Assembly: GCA_036426205.1 (NCBI GenBank)
Contig: CM071567.1
Coordinates: 287,854,145-287,918,144 of the forward strand
From: Ascaphus truei
Taxonomy: Eukaryota; Chordata; Amphibia; Anura; Ascaphidae
Direction: 5' to 3'
DNA length: 64,000 nucleotides
Within the stretch, counting starts at the first letter, position 1. Every line of letters starts with the position of its first letter. A program made the translations under genes and the position numbers. A model generated the notes under the pieces. It did not search any database and was not told where the DNA came from. It was given only the letters and a program-made list of their open reading frames with translations. Below are positions 1 to 12,050 of the stretch, piece after piece.

Positions 1-1465
1 TTCTTCTCTTTTCCTTCAAAAGTACTTATATAAATGTTTCAAATTTTTTTATTTATTTTTTTACATTTTGAACGCATTTGATTAAATGTAATTGGATATG
101 GTATTACAATATTTAACTTTTTACTTTGTGATTTTCATTAAAGGACTGAAAACCATTAAAAACATCTTTGGGGAAAAATACTCTATTTATTCAACTTTTA
201 AGTGGGTTGATGCTGTGTAAAAAATGACTATTACTTTGAATCATCCCCAATACAGTACTATTTGTTTTGAAGGTACTTCAGTACAACTGTACAGTATATA
301 AACACAGGGTTTAGTGGCCCCTCAGGCACGCAAGGGGTTAATTGTACAGCATGGTTGTACATTAAATCCAGACATTGCCAATTCTATTTTAAAGAACATT
401 ATTTTTTAGATGCTATTGTATTTACTTAAACTATTGCTACACTTTATTTGGATTTTATTCTCATCGTGTATCAAAATGAAATTATAGAAGTGATGTGAAA
501 TTTGTTTACTTAATAACAACTTCATAACCTTTGTCTACAAAGCATAAAGTGAAATTAGGTTGCATACTGAAAAGTTTTGTTGGACAAACACTATCACTTG
601 TTATACACTCTAGTGCCCACAGTTATATCTGGCAAACAGATGGTGAAAGAGAAAAATAAAGCTGTGTTAGCTCCACTGAGACCAAATATCTCTTTCATTT
701 TTTATTCTGTTTTCTTCTAGCACAATACTCAAGGGAATGTACTAGCTTGGATTTTATAGGTCAGGTGTTCTACTGCTAAAGAACATTATAGAAAGGCAAA
801 ACAGGTCTTGATTTTATAAAATCTACTAATGAAATCTTAAGGATTTCTAAATTACCGTTACCAAAATGGACTAACCAGTATTAAACGGCATGTGAATGCA
901 TGTTGGAGAACATATTTTTATTGTCCATTGCTGGGTTTTATGTGTACTTTTAGTCCCCATGGCAACAGAACTGATAAGCATTTCAGTGCCTTTTAGATTA
1001 ACAATCACTTATCATTGTTACTTTAAGCTCCAAATCAAGGTACAATAGGTGCCATTAAATTACTCTACAAAGTTGCAATCCCTCTTGTCCACTTAACATT
1101 TATATCCTTTTTTACACTGACCACATCCATATTTAATTGATTGAAAACTATTTAATTATTTAACACATTATTTAGTTGTTTTGTCCTATGTAAAGATATT
1201 GATTGATGTAAATACAAACAAAAAGGATATTTCCAAACTCAGAATTAGCTTCCAGTGGGATTTGAAATCTTAATTTTCCATTTTCCTTTTTGCAACTTTT
1301 CACTGCTCTACCCCACCAAGAAGCACAACGCTGACTGCTGTCTGCTTTCAGTGCCCTATGGATGTATATTGTACATGTAAATAGGCACACCTGTCAGAAT
1401 CGGTTTCACGGATTTTCCCAGTCTTTAGGGGTCCTATCCGATCCACCAAAATAAATCTTGAGCAA
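1..1465. other. AT-rich stretch without a recognised gene
   Basis: No coding frame, RNA gene or clear repeat was recognised. Short frames on either strand (for example 1172-1390) have no recognisable motif. The right edge is the 3' end of the LINE that follows. Confidence 0.5.
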
Positions 1466-2101
1466 CATAGTTACATAGTTACGTAGTTACATAGTAGATG
1501 AGGTTGAAAAAAAGACTTCCGTCCATCAAGTTCAACCTATGCTAAATTTAGACAACAGATATTTTATCATATCTCTATACTTATTGATCCAGAGGAAGGC
1601 AAACAAAACCCCAGAGTCATATCATCCAATGATATCTCATAAGGGGAAAAATAAATTCCTTCCTGACTCTAAGAATTGGCAATTGGATTTATCCCTGTAT
1701 AAACATCCTTCCCATGTATACTTATTTGGTATATCCCTGTATATCTTTCCTATCTAAAAAGATGTCCAACCTTTTTTGAACAAATCTATTGTATCTGTTA
1801 TCACAGTCTCCATGGGTAATGAATTCCACATGTTAACTGCCCTTACGGTAAAGAACCCTTTCCTTTGTTGCTGGTGAAATCTCCTTTCCTGCAACCTTAA
1901 GGGATGCCCCCGAGTCCTTTGTACTGCCCGTGGGATGAATAGTTCTTTTCAAAGCTCCATGTATTGTCCCCAAATATATTTGTATATAGTTATCATATCC
2001 CCTCTTAGACGCCTCTTTTCTAATGTAAATAAATCTAATTTAGTTAGTATCTCCTCATAAGTTAGATTTTCAATCCCTTTTATTAATTTGGTGGCTCTTC
2101 T

Positions 2102-4976
2102 CTACACTCTCTCTAGTTCCATAATGTCTTTTCTAAGGAGTGGTGCCCAAAATTGTACTCCATATTCAAGGTGTGGTCTTACTAATGCTTTATAAAGGGG
2201 CATCATTATGTTTACTTCCCTTCCATCCATTGCCCGTTTCATGCAAGATAAGATCTTGTTTGCCTTTGCAGCAACTGCGTGACTTTGTGCACTATTGCTA
2301 AGCCTGCTGTCTACAAGCACTCCTAAATCCTTCTCCATCAAGGATTCCCCCAAATTTTCCCCATTTAATCTGTAATTCGCCTTTTTATTCTTGCATCCCA
2401 AATGCATAACCTTACATTTATCTGTATTAAAACTCATCTGCCATTTACCTGCCCACGTTTCCAGTCTCTCCAAGTCCTTCTGAAGAGAAATTACATCCTG
2501 CTCTTATTCTACTACCTTACACAATTTAGTATCATCAGCAAAGATGGAGACTTTGCTCTCGATGCCAACCTCAAGGTCATTAATAAACAAGTTAAAAAGC
2601 AGGGTTCCCAGTACCGATCCTGAGGTACTCCACTCACGACTTTAGCCCAACCGGAAAAAGTTCAATTTATGACAAATCTCTGTTGTCTGTCCTTTAACCA
2701 GTCTTCAATCCAGGTGCATATATAATTACTGAGTCCAATTTTCTTTGTTTTGTACACAAACCTCTTGTGTGAAACTGTATCAAAAGCCTTTGCAAAATCT
2801 ACGTAGACTGCATTACCTTGGTCTAAATTACTACTTACCTCTTCAAAGAAACAAATAAGGTTAGTTTGGCATGATCTATCCTTCATAAATCCATGCTGAC
2901 AATTACTAATAATTGTGTTTTCCATTAGATATTCCTGAATATTATCCCGTATTAAACCTTCAAGTAGTTTCCCCACTATTGAAGTCAGGCTTACAGGTCT
3001 GTAATTCCCCGGTTGTGATCTAGCTCCCTTTTTAAATATAGGCACCACATCTGCTTTACGCCAATCTTGTGGTACTGAGCCTGTGGAAATGGAGTCCATG
3101 AATATTAAATATAATGGATTGGCTATTACTGAGCTTAACTCCTTGAGAACTCTTGGATGTATGCCATCGGGGCCAGTTGCCTTATTTACTTTAATTTTTT
3201 CAAGTCGCTTATGAACTTCTTCCTCAGTTAACCAATTGTTCATTAATATGGAGGTTGTGGCTTCCTCCTGCGGCACTACTATTGAACTTGATTCCTCCCT
3301 GGTATACACTGAGGCAAAGAATTTGTTTAATACCTCTGATCTTTTCTTATGTCCAATAATCTGCCTACCCATCCCACACTGAAAGGGTCCTATATTTTCT
3401 TGTCTCATTTTTTTGTTATTAAGGTACTTTAGAACTTTTTAGGGTTGACCTTACTTTCTATTGCAATCCTTTTTTCATTATCCATTTTTGCTAATTGAAT
3501 TGCCCTTTTGCAATTTTTGTTACATTCCTTATATTTCTGATATGATGTCTCCGTCCCTTCTGACTTAAAGAATATAAACGCCTTCCTCTTCTTGTCCATT
3601 TTCTGACTTAAAGAATATAAACGCCTTCCTCTTCTTGTCCATTTTCTCCCCTACCTGTTTATTTAGCCACAGTGGTTTTGACTTATTTCTTTTATACTTA
3701 TTACCCAAAGGTATACACTGATAAGTGTGCTTTTCTAACAATGTTAAAGACTGCCCATTTATCTTCTACATTTTTCCCTGCAAAAACATCATCCCAATGT
3801 ATAACTTGTAGATTAGACCTCAGTTTATTCAAATCGGTCTTTATAAAGTTGAAGGTCTTTGTTGAACCCAAGTAATCTGTTTTTGATCATTTATTTCAAA
3901 AGAGACCATGTTATGATCACTGTTACCCAAATGTTCCAGGACTTGAATATTTGTTATTACAGACGAGCCAACGAGTATTCTAAAACTTACCTTAAACTTG
4001 CCTTAAACTAGCCAGGTACATGCTGGGTACATGCTGGGTACATTTCAGTGACATTTCTGCAGAGGCTAATGGCCCATCGGATTACACAGCGGAGTTTCCT
4101 GACTGTCCCATTCAGTTTGAATTGAACTGCCAGGGACCCCCGCTGTTAATCCGATGGGCCATTAGTCTGTCTGCAGAAATGTGTGAAATGTTGCAGCATG
4201 TACCCAGCATATACCCAGCATGTACCCAGCATGTACCTGGGTCTTTTTGGAGATTGCCCCAGGTTTGTTTTAGAATAATCATCGGCACTACAGTACTTCT
4301 ACATTGTTTGATATGACCAAATCCAGTATTGCCCCTCTCCTGGTTGGTTCCTCAATAATTTGGGTCATATAATTGTCTTTTAGCACCCCCAAAAAACTGT
4401 TTCATTTTGTTGTAATGCTAATCTCATTGCCCCAGTCTATATCTGGATAATTAAAATCCGCCATTATGCAAACATAACCCAGTTTTGATGCCTTCTCCAT
4501 TTGCAAAAGTATTTTAGCTTTCTCAATCTCACAGATATTTGGTGGTTTATACTGTAGCATATTCCCACAAACATTTTCTTTATACTTTTACCTCCACTGC
4601 TAATTTCTATCAACAAAGTCTCTACATTTTCATCATTCCCTTCATAAACATCATCCCTAATAATAGGTTTTAGATCCGGTTTAACATATAAACATACTCC
4701 ACCTCCCCTTCTATTTCTTTGATCCTTCCGAAAAAGGGAATAACCCTCTAAATTAACTGCCCAGTCATGTTTTTCATCCCACCATGTTTCAGTAATGCCT
4801 ATGATATCATACTGCTCCCTTGCATTCTTCTTGCATTAGCAAGCATGCATTTAAGTTTTTGTTCAGCCTGTACTATTATCTTATCTGCTCCTTCCTTTCT
4901 GCGCCCACATGGTTTAGTCTTTAGAAGTTTTCTAGTATTACCTTTATTTACTATGGTTGTCTTACCGCTTGTCATA
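2102..4976 (-). pseudogene. CR1-like ORF2: endonuclease plus reverse transcriptase, broken
   Basis: This would nick target DNA and copy LINE RNA at the nick. On the minus strand, the endonuclease begins near 4822 (GITETWWDE, then RRGGGVCLYVK), continues with ADFNYPDIDW near 4440, and after the inserted MITE reaches SDHNMVSFEI near 3900. The RT follows at 3408-2662, with QPGNYRPVSLTS, QHGFMKDRS and the first catalytic aspartate in VDFAKAFDTVSHK. The GVPQG block near 2620 has lost one base and shifts frame. The FADDT catalytic codons are readable near 2530-2550. The C-terminal thumb region (KCKVMHLG, EKDLGVLVD, LEYGVQFWAP) is open at 2473-2102. Stops and frameshifts make it non-functional. Confidence 0.85.
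3976..4277. mobile_element. Palindromic MITE inside LINE copy A
   Basis: Termini TATTCTAAAAC (3976-3986) and GTTTTAGAATA (4267-4277) are inverted repeats. Long inner arms also pair: the left arm has three GGTACATGCT-like units and a block around GCTAATGGCCCATCGGATTA; the right arm carries the complements. There is no coding capacity beyond a chance 98-codon frame. It interrupts the LINE endonuclease between its GDFN-like and SDH blocks. Confidence 0.8.
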
Positions 4977-5323
4977 CTGCTGCGGCCGAGTTTATTCGAG
5001 CATTTGCCCGGTCTCGGCCGCAGCAGTAACCTGGCGCGCACCGGAGGGTGCCGGGCGCGCGCCGAAGCCGCGGAGGAGCGCCCTCCGATCAGGGCTTTCT
5101 TCCTCCGCTCGCCGGGTCCCCCGGAACCCCCTGCCGCCGTCCCCCACATCGCGGGACACCAGGGCTACCTCGGGGAGCCCTGGACGCGCGTGCAGGGGGC
5201 GCAGGCACCCGATGACGCTTGACCGCGCGTCAGTGACGCGCGGCACGCCGAGGGAGTGGGGCTAGCAAGCCGGGGCATGTCCCGGCTTGCGGTACTAGCC
5301 CTGCTCAATTTAAACGTGTCGCC
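4977..5323. mobile_element. GC-rich Tc1/mariner-type MITE, copy A
   Basis: This ~347-bp GC-rich block sits abruptly within an AT-rich LINE and is bounded by TA on each side (4975-4976 and 5324-5325). The left end begins CTGCTGCGGCCGAGTTTATT. The right end, read inward, begins GGCGACACGTTTAAATTGAG. A second copy with the same interior and the same TA borders lies at 27024-27383. Shared end motifs link it to the Tc1-like transposon at 51601. Inside are GC-rich hairpins (for example AAGCCGGG near the right end). It has no coding function; several long GC-driven frames overlap it. Confidence 0.75.
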
Positions 5324-5422
5324 TATGTACTCACACTTGCCACCATTCTACCTCCATACCCCCTTGTATCCTCCTCTATTCAATTTAGTTCATTATCTGT
5401 TTCATTGCCCTCCCCCTCCATC

Positions 5423-6409
5423 CTAGTTTAAAATCTCCTCCAAACTTTTTAGCATTCTCCCCTCTAGCACAGAAGATCCATCTTCATTGAGGTGCAATCC
5501 GTCCCTAGAATATAGATGGCAACTCTCAGAAAAGGAGTCCCAGTGCTCTAAAAACCCAAACTCCTCCTTCCTGCACCACTTTCTTAGCCATGCATAACCT
5601 CCCTGATCTCTAACGGTCTCCCTGCGGTAGCGCATGGCACTGGTATTATTTCAGAAAATACTACCTTGGAAGTCCTTACCTTAAGCTTTTGGCCTAGTTC
5701 CCTGTGATCATTTTTTAGGACCCTCCATCTTTCTCTAACTTTGTCATTGGTGCCAAAGTATACCAAGACCGCCGTGTCAATCCCAGCACCCCCCCCCCAA
5801 CAATCTATCTACCCGATCTGCAATGTGCCGAACCCGAGCACCCGAGAGACAACAAACTGTTCGGTTCATGCGGTCACGGCAACAGATTGCCCTATCTACC
5901 TTCCTAATAATGGAGTCTCCTACCACCACAATCTTTCTTTGTATCTGAGCATCCTGAGTTCCCACTGTGCTGGAGGAACTATTCCCCTGGCTGCTAGAGG
6001 AATTAGTCTCCCCCAGCCTTGCCATTTCTGCCCCGACATTCCCAATATCTCACTCAACATGGCAAATCTATTGGGATGGGTCAGCTCAGAAACGACCTGC
6101 CTCTCCCTTTTGCCCCTGCTTTCCCTTCTAACTGTCACCAGCTACCTACCTGCTCCTCACTAACAGCAACCTACCTGCTCCTCACTAACAGCAACCTACC
6201 TGCTCCTCACTAACAGCGCCACCATCTGCACCACTAGTCAAAGCAAAGGCCTGCTCAGTGAGCTCTAAACCCCTTTCAAGATTGCCAATATCCCTCAATA
6301 TTGCAAGATGCCTCTTCAGATCAGCAATCTCTGATTCTAAAGAGACCACCCGCTCACACTTCCCACAGCGGTATGCTCCTTGGAACAGCTGCTCCATGTG
6401 CACATACAT
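5423..6409 (-). pseudogene. CR1-like ORF1 with GDSL/SGNH esterase domain, broken
   Basis: On the minus strand, the N-terminal piece (6409-6185) has RCGKCERVVSLESEI, a cysteine pair followed by a short heptad-like helix. The esterase blocks follow in separate frames: VVVGDSIIR with the nucleophile serine (near 5930), CLSGARVRHIADRV, GTND (near 5750), and DGLHLNEDG with the aspartate-histidine pair (near 5490). An esterase in ORF1 is known for CR1-clade LINEs; its role in retrotransposition is unclear. A 25-bp tandem repeat lies in the linker. Frames are interrupted, so this is a relic. Confidence 0.75.
6152..6215. repeat. ~25-bp tandem repeat inside LINE ORF1
   Basis: Three near-identical units containing CTACCTGCTCCTCACTAACA lie back to back within the ORF1 linker of LINE copy A. 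They would expand a short peptide linker between the cysteine/helix part and the esterase. Confidence 0.8.
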
Positions 6410-6510
6410 GTGGCAAGATGTGCATTGAATGGCATTTTCAATTCCTGCTTATTCTAGCAACTATGAAGTTTATAAGTACTAACAGTAAACTGTACTTCAA
6501 TATATATACA

Positions 6511-6770
6511 AGTCCTGTTTTAAAAGAATTACCCACCGGCTTGTACTATTGATCTATTGGTATGTCCCTGATCTGCAAGTCCTGTTTTAAAAGAATTACC
6601 CACCCGGCTTGTACTATTGATCTATTGGTATGTCCCTGATCTGCAAGTCCTGTTTTAAAATAATTACCCACCCGGCTTGTACTATTGATCTATTGGTATG
6701 TCCCTGATCAGCAAGTCCTGTTTTAAAAGAATTACCCACCTGGCTTGTACTATTGAACTATTGGTATGTT
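6511..6770 (-). repeat. 67-68 bp tandem units upstream of LINE ORF1
   Basis: The motif AGTCCTGTTTTAAAA recurs at 6511, 6578, 6646 and 6714, giving a period of 67-68 bp over nearly four units, with few differences between units. In the LINE's minus-strand sense they lie immediately 5' of ORF1. That is the position of the monomer promoters known from some mouse L1 families. Promoter function is an inference from position only. Confidence 0.8.
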
Positions 6771-7582
6771 TGAATATCAAAAGGTGGGTTTTTTTCCCCT
6801 CTTAACTGTGTGCTGCTAATTGACCAACTGGAACAAGCAGATTTATTGGGGAGGTGGGAGGGTCATGTGACTTCTTTAGATTTATAAAACATATATCCCT
6901 CCTGCATTGGCAGGGATAGCATTGGCATCTTAAGAGTGATGCATTTAAAGTGATCATTTTAAGTGACAATATATAGTTACACTATAGTTTGACTAGAGGT
7001 GACTGGGGACTGCATCTTTCTGCAAACTCTTTTATTCAAGGCAACAAACGGTGAGCTTATATGACCACACTATGATCCCATGCTTGTTAGCCTGCATATT
7101 ATATCCCCCCCACCCCTTTACAACTTATTTCACTGCAGCCTCTCCCAAAACTGACTACACAAAACTACCTCCCACAGCCACTCAGTCCACTGAAACCCTG
7201 AATTGACTCTAGCATTGCAATGCAGCAAACCATTTGACAAGTAAAAGGCTCACCCCTGCTGTTTAGTCTGCACACACTCACTTTGCTCACAACAGCTCCA
7301 TGCAGAACTGCCTAGCTCTGGCATAATGGACCTGCTACTGTATGTATCTTAACTTTTTTCTTTCTCCTGGCCTCATGGAGATGTTACTCCCTCTATCCAC
7401 TACAAACTCCTCCCTCCTGGCCCACACCCAACATCACCATACACCCTGGACTACTCAAAAGCCTTGCACTATCTACTGAATGTTGGTGGAGAATTCTAAA
7501 AAACAGCACACCAACCACCGCTCACTCTAATGGTAAACATCACAAATTTACAGCTTGCAAACAACTACCCAAATTTCTACTC

Positions 7583-8484
7583 ATGCTATTACTCTCTTTA
7601 GCAGGTGATATTGAACCTAACCCAGGTCCTCCCATTTCAGCTCTGTCCCATACCCCTGAGAATTCCACCTTTAAATTCCAAAAAGGGCTATCTGTCGCCC
7701 ATATAAATATCCGGAGCCTGCTGCCTAAACTAGACGAACTAAAGGCATGGTGCCTTATGCATAAACCCAAATCCATTGTTCTTACAGAAACATGGCTAAC
7801 CCCTAAAACCCCTGATGCAAATATCGCCATTCAGGGATACTCCATTTCTAGGAGAGATAGGTCAAAGAGAGGAGGAGGGGTGTTATTTTATATTGCAGAC
7901 ACCTTACAATTCACACTGTTAAATTGCCCCCCAAGCCCACCCTCTTTTGAAACTCCAGTTGTCTAAATCTGCCTCCCCTTTTCTAAGCCCATCTTAATTG
8001 CTGGCATCTACTGCCCCCTAAAGCCCCTCTACAATCCCTGAATGATATCACCCAGTTTCTTTGCTCCATTTCCTCTCTGAATGAGAAGAGTGAGCTGCTA
8101 GTTCTTGGGGATTTCAACTACAATTGGCTTGACCGTAAAAACCACAAAATCCAGATACAAATCAAATCGCTTAACCTATCGCAACTCATTTCCCAACCCA
8201 CACGGACAAACCTGAAATCACACAACCATTCCTTGCTAGACTGGATTCTCTCCTCAAACCCCAACAGAATCAAATCCTCTGGCATTCTTCCTGATATTTT
8301 CAGTGACCATGCAATAGTGTACTCTGTAAGGAAAATTAAACTGCCCCATTCAAGCCCTAAAGTTCTCCTCACTAGAACATTTAGAAACTTTAACCAACAA
8401 CAGTTTCTGGATGACCTTACCAACTGCCCATGGTACAGAATCGATTTCATTCCCAACCCTGATTCTGCGCTCGACTATTTCTAA
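7583..8484 (+). pseudogene. L2 ORF2 N-terminus: 2A-like peptide and endonuclease, broken
   Basis: The first ATG gives a leucine-rich run directly followed by GDIEPNPGP (codons 8-16), which fits the 2A consensus DxExNPGP, where ribosomes skip the bond between Gly15 and Pro16. The same frame is open upstream from 7316 without an ATG, so the original start may lie upstream or be lost. The endonuclease follows: HINIRSLLPKLDE, LTETWL, then RRDRSKRGGGVLFYIAD. After a stop at 7964 the domain resumes with VLGDFNYNWL near 8110 and SDHAIVYSV near 8300. 2A-like peptides are known from some animal non-LTR elements, including frog ones. Confidence 0.75.
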
Positions 8485-8871
8485 TCAGAGTTCTTAAAAC
8501 TCTGCGATACCCATGCTCCACTACGCAAAATAAGGGTACTGGGGGCCCACCTTCCATGGGTTACAACTGACCTTATAGCACTCTACCAGTTCAGGGATAC
8601 CTTGTGGAAAATCTACAAAGTAACTGGCACTACCAATGATCTCAATCAATACAGATGCCTGCAGAACATGTGCACAAGGCAAACAAGGCACGCAAAAGCA
8701 CAATATTACTCTGACAATCTCAACCAGAACACATCAAACCCAGCTAACTTCTAGAAGATTATCAACAATATATTCCAGCCTTCTAACCATCAACAACCAA
8801 GTAATATCACTGAGGGGGGTATTACTCTGACAAACCCCACTGACATTGCAAATGCATTCAATTATTACTTT

Positions 8872-10038
8872 GTGGGGTGTGCCACTTACTTATTAGTGAA
8901 ACGCAGCCCAAACCACAAACCTGAATCTCATCCTGGGAGTACCCACATAGCACCACCCCCTCCCAACACTGTCCACAATTTTCAATTTGGCCCAGTATCC
9001 GAAGAGGAGATTACACAAATGCTCCTCAAATTAAAACTAAACAGCCAATGTGGACCTGACTTACTACCATCTAGGTACCTATGACGTGGTGCCCCAGCCA
9101 TTGCCACACAATTGCTTCCAACATGTGTCCATCTCAGGCTCTACTCCAACCCCCTGGATATCACCTGTGGTGTCCCGCAAGGGTCTGTTCTGGGGCCCCT
9201 ACTCTTCTCAGTGTTCATTAATGATCTTCCCACAGCTTGTCAGGAAGCCTCAATACACATGTATGCAGATGACACAATCCTATATGCACACAGCCATAGC
9301 CTCTCTGACCTTCAACACATACTTCAGTCTGACTTTTTGAGACTCGAAAACTGGATTTCCCAAAACAAACTGTTTTTAAACACTGACAAGACTGTAACAA
9401 TGGTATTTGGGACCAAGACTAAATTTTTAAAGCTTCCAGCGACTGAGCTCCAGATTAGAACCAACGCTAACACCACCCTAACCCCTGTCACTAGTTTTAA
9501 ATACCTGGGCATATGGTTTGACTCCCACTTAACATTCGAAATGCACATTGATACCCTGACAACCAAGACCTATGCCAAACTAGGGGTTCTTTACAGGAAC
9601 AAATCCTCCCTAAGTCTCCTGGTCAGAAAGCGTATCGCACAGCAGATGCTAATGCCAATTATTGACTATGGAGAGATAGTATATGGCTCGGCACCTCAAA
9701 CCCACCTTAGCAAACTTGACACCCTCTACAATTCAATTTGTCATTTTGATCTCCAATGCAACTATAAAACACATCACTGCGAAATGCTCAAAGAACTTGA
9801 TTGGTCATCACTCGAGTCTAGGCGCAAAGTTCACCTTTCCTGTCTTGCCTTCAAATTCTTTATGGGCAAGCTACCCAGCTACCTGAACAATCTCCTCACC
9901 CCTACCACATGCAGTACCTATCATCTGAGATCAGACTCCAAAAGACTGTTCATGGTCCCATGGCTCAACAAAGTATCCGGAAGTTCCTCCTTCTCTTACC
10001 GTGCACCCCAAAACTGGTACTGTATTACTTCCTGGTAA
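8872..10038 (+). pseudogene. L2 reverse transcriptase, centrally deleted
   Basis: The N-terminal part (8872-9084) has EEEITQMLLKLKLNSQCGPD, the usual pre-RT segment. The frame then jumps to the late RT at 9145: DITCGVPQGSVLGPLLF, then MYADDTILYA with the two catalytic aspartates of motif C, and a thumb region with FKYLGIWFD. The segment carrying the first catalytic aspartate is missing, so RT activity is not possible. The frame ends early at 10038 against a shortened 3' UTR. Confidence 0.85.
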
Positions 10039-10075
10039 AATATTTTATAAATAATTAAATAATATGCTGTATAAT

Positions 10076-10789
10076 ACCTTGTTTAACTGCTTCCTTGTTC
10101 AAACTGCTCCTGTTTCTAACTGCACACACTTTAAACAACCAGCACTTCAAATCAACCACACAGATCAGTCAGTAAACGCAAGCACCCTAGAGATTTGAGG
10201 AGCAGTGGATTTTATTGCTTGTAGTGCCATCAGAGAAATACTGTGACTGCTGCCACACAAGTTGTGAGCATGCCTCATGAACCTGCTACTCATATGGCTG
10301 TTTAGCCTGTGTCAGAGGAACAGATTGCATTGGCAAGTAGCTCAGATGAAGCTGATATGATGGAGGATTTGCAGGCTATTTCCTATTTGTTGGAGAATGA
10401 GTTTCTGTCAGGGCCACATTTGTTTACAGCTATTTCCACTGTGTGATTGACCTCAGGTGATTTTGTCTGTATACTGACAGAGACTGAGGATTCTTTCTGT
10501 GCCCAAGCACAGCTGTTGTTCGAACAGGTGTTCAAGCAGGAGATGCAGCAGCACGTGTTGCATGAGCATGCAGGTCAGGCTGGTTTCGGGGTTGCAGGAG
10601 AAAGGCCCAGTTGTAGCCCATGTGAACACTCCCTGACAGATTTTGAATGTGTCAGTTGATCTGGTTTCAGCTACACCATCTAAGTCTGCTATGCCCAGCA
10701 CCTGTACTACTGCTCTTGCTGCTCTATCTTGGGTTAAGGAAGCTTCAACAGGTGGGGATGATCAACATTGGAGAGGGTGAGTAGAGCCA
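10076..10789 (+). other. Unassigned degenerate, possibly coding-derived stretch
   Basis: An acidic, glutamine-rich frame can be followed from about 10270 (SSDEADMMEDLQAISYLL) to 10659 across stops. No family is recognised. It lies just 5' of an LTR-like remnant, so it could be an old internal region of an LTR element; this is weak inference. Confidence 0.3.
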
Positions 10790-11208
10790 TAATAGGTGGT
10801 GATAGTGACTCTTAAGACTGGCCCAGGGGCCTCAAGCTCCTTGGGGCCTAGTCAAGGAGGGATCAGCATGCAAGCTGTGAGGGAATTATTACATGACTAA
10901 AGCAGTGTGATGAGTACCTTTCTTGCATGAGATAGTGGATGTGTGCTGGTCTGCCAATAAATGGTTGAACTGTTTCCCTGCCTGGAGTGTGAGCTACTAG
11001 GAGGTTTCCTGTGCAGAATAACTCTGCCCCTGGCAGAGCTCTGCAGGATGGAGGCGCTGCACCAACATACTGAAAGCCTGTCATGTTGCCTACTGCTTAC
11101 AACAACTGCAGAGACTCAGACCTCCTGAGAGCCTACAGGTGAGATACACAGCCCCACAATAACATCATGTAACTACAGATCTCCCATAGGGGGGGATAGG
11201 GGTGTTAC
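10790..11208 (+). mobile_element. LTR-like remnant (R/U5 portion)
   Basis: A polyadenylation signal AATAAA at about 10957 is followed by GGATGGAGGCGCTGCACCAA near 11047 and a terminal GGGGGGGATAGGGGTGTTACA near 11188-11208. The LTRs at 39186 and 43374 have the same order: AATAAA, then TGGAGGCGCTGCAC, then a G-run and TTACA at the end. This suggests a related but divergent LTR family. The 5' end is not defined. Confidence 0.45.
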
Positions 11209-11478
11209 ATATATTTTTCCCTAAAATGTATCTTTTTTAGGCCCAAAATGAATTTCAAAGACAAAAGGGAAAAAAACTTGCCCTTTGAAATACAGGAGTC
11301 TAAGGGGCCTATTCACAAAGCGGTGATAAAACCAGTGCATTGCCGGACAACTTTGCATTGCTTTGTCGCGCATAGTTTTTTGCTAAAATCTCCACTCTGT
11401 GCCTTTAAAGTTTTTGGAGGATTCAAAGTACTAGGACGTTTCTCCTTTGAGGGCCTAATTGAAGTTAATTAGTCGCCA
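11209..11478. other. Short unassigned gap
   Basis: No gene or repeat family was recognised between the LTR-like remnant and the L1 fragment. Confidence 0.4.
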
Positions 11479-12050
11479 TTACTCTGCTGAGGAACCTTTC
11501 ATTTCCTTCAAGGACGGCTCCAGAGAGGACTCCTCTTCCAAAGCACAGTGAGTTGAGGCAGCATTTGGGTCCAATTTCTTCAAAAAGCCTTCTGCATCTG
11601 TTAGTTCTTGATAATATTGGCTTTTCCCTATTTGATGACCAACAGGCCGAAGAAGAAAATCCACCGGTATCGTATCCCTCTCCCTCTTAACATTTTAGTA
11701 ATAGGCTACACCCTGTGATGCCTGCTGAGGGTGATAGGAGAAAAATCCTGAAATACCTGTAAATTTTTTTTTTCAAATGTGATGTTATTGGTGCTTCTAG
11801 TTACTTTGCTTAGGGCATACTTAGTTTTAAAATTATGAAACCTTATAATAATGACTCTAGGGGGTTCCACAGGCTCTGGCCTACTTCGCAAGGCCATGTG
11901 ACATCTGTCGAGTTCCAGTTCTGCCTCAGTCTTCTCAGGCATCATGGAGGTCAGCCATCCTGAGACAAAATCCTCAACCTCCATGATTGTATCTGGGATC
12001 CCCCTTATTCTAATGTTGCTTCAACAATCTCTGTTTTCAGAGTCTTTACA
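11479..12050 (-). pseudogene. L1-type LINE ORF1 fragment, broken
   Basis: On the minus strand, NIRIRGIPDTI near 12010 opens the RNA-recognition-like domain of L1 ORF1p, followed by ELDRCHMALRSRPEPVEPPR and VIIIRFHNFKTK, then the C-terminal domain (FQDFSPITLSRHHRV, then RYRWIFFFGLLV in another frame). L1 ORF1p is an RNA-binding trimer that packages L1 RNA. A stop near 11705 and frameshifts show it is dead. The coiled-coil N-terminus and ORF2 are not adjacent. Confidence 0.75.

Larger units (their letters stand above)
1466..6770 (-). mobile_element. CR1-like LINE, copy A, near full length, inactive
   Basis: Read on the minus strand, this element runs from tandem 5' units (6511-6770) through ORF1 (6409-5423) and ORF2 (4976-2102) to a 3' end made of repeated TTACATAG-type octamers at 1466-1495. 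ORF1 shows GDSL-esterase blocks and ORF2 shows an AP-type endonuclease followed by reverse transcriptase, the layout of CR1-clade non-LTR retrotransposons. Both frames are broken. Two short DNA transposons (3976-4277 and 4977-5323) sit inside it. The same 3' end occurs in copy B at 27711. The 5' boundary is inferred from the tandem units. Confidence 0.85.
6771..10075 (+). mobile_element. L2-type LINE, internally deleted
   Basis: After a ~540 bp non-coding leader comes an ORF with a 2A-like peptide, an AP-type endonuclease and an L2-type reverse transcriptase. The tail contains CCTGGTAAAATATTTTATAA at 10036, also found at the end of another L2 fragment at 35846. An in-frame stop at 7964, further breaks around 8000-8800, and a deletion removing the central RT near 9075-9110 make it dead. 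The left boundary is approximate. Confidence 0.8.

Noticed and set aside
4767..5265. Long overlapping frames on both strands (up to 151 codons)
   Set aside because: They lie in the GC-rich MITE and its LINE flank; frames on both strands at once reflect low stop-codon frequency, and the second MITE copy does not keep the same proteins.
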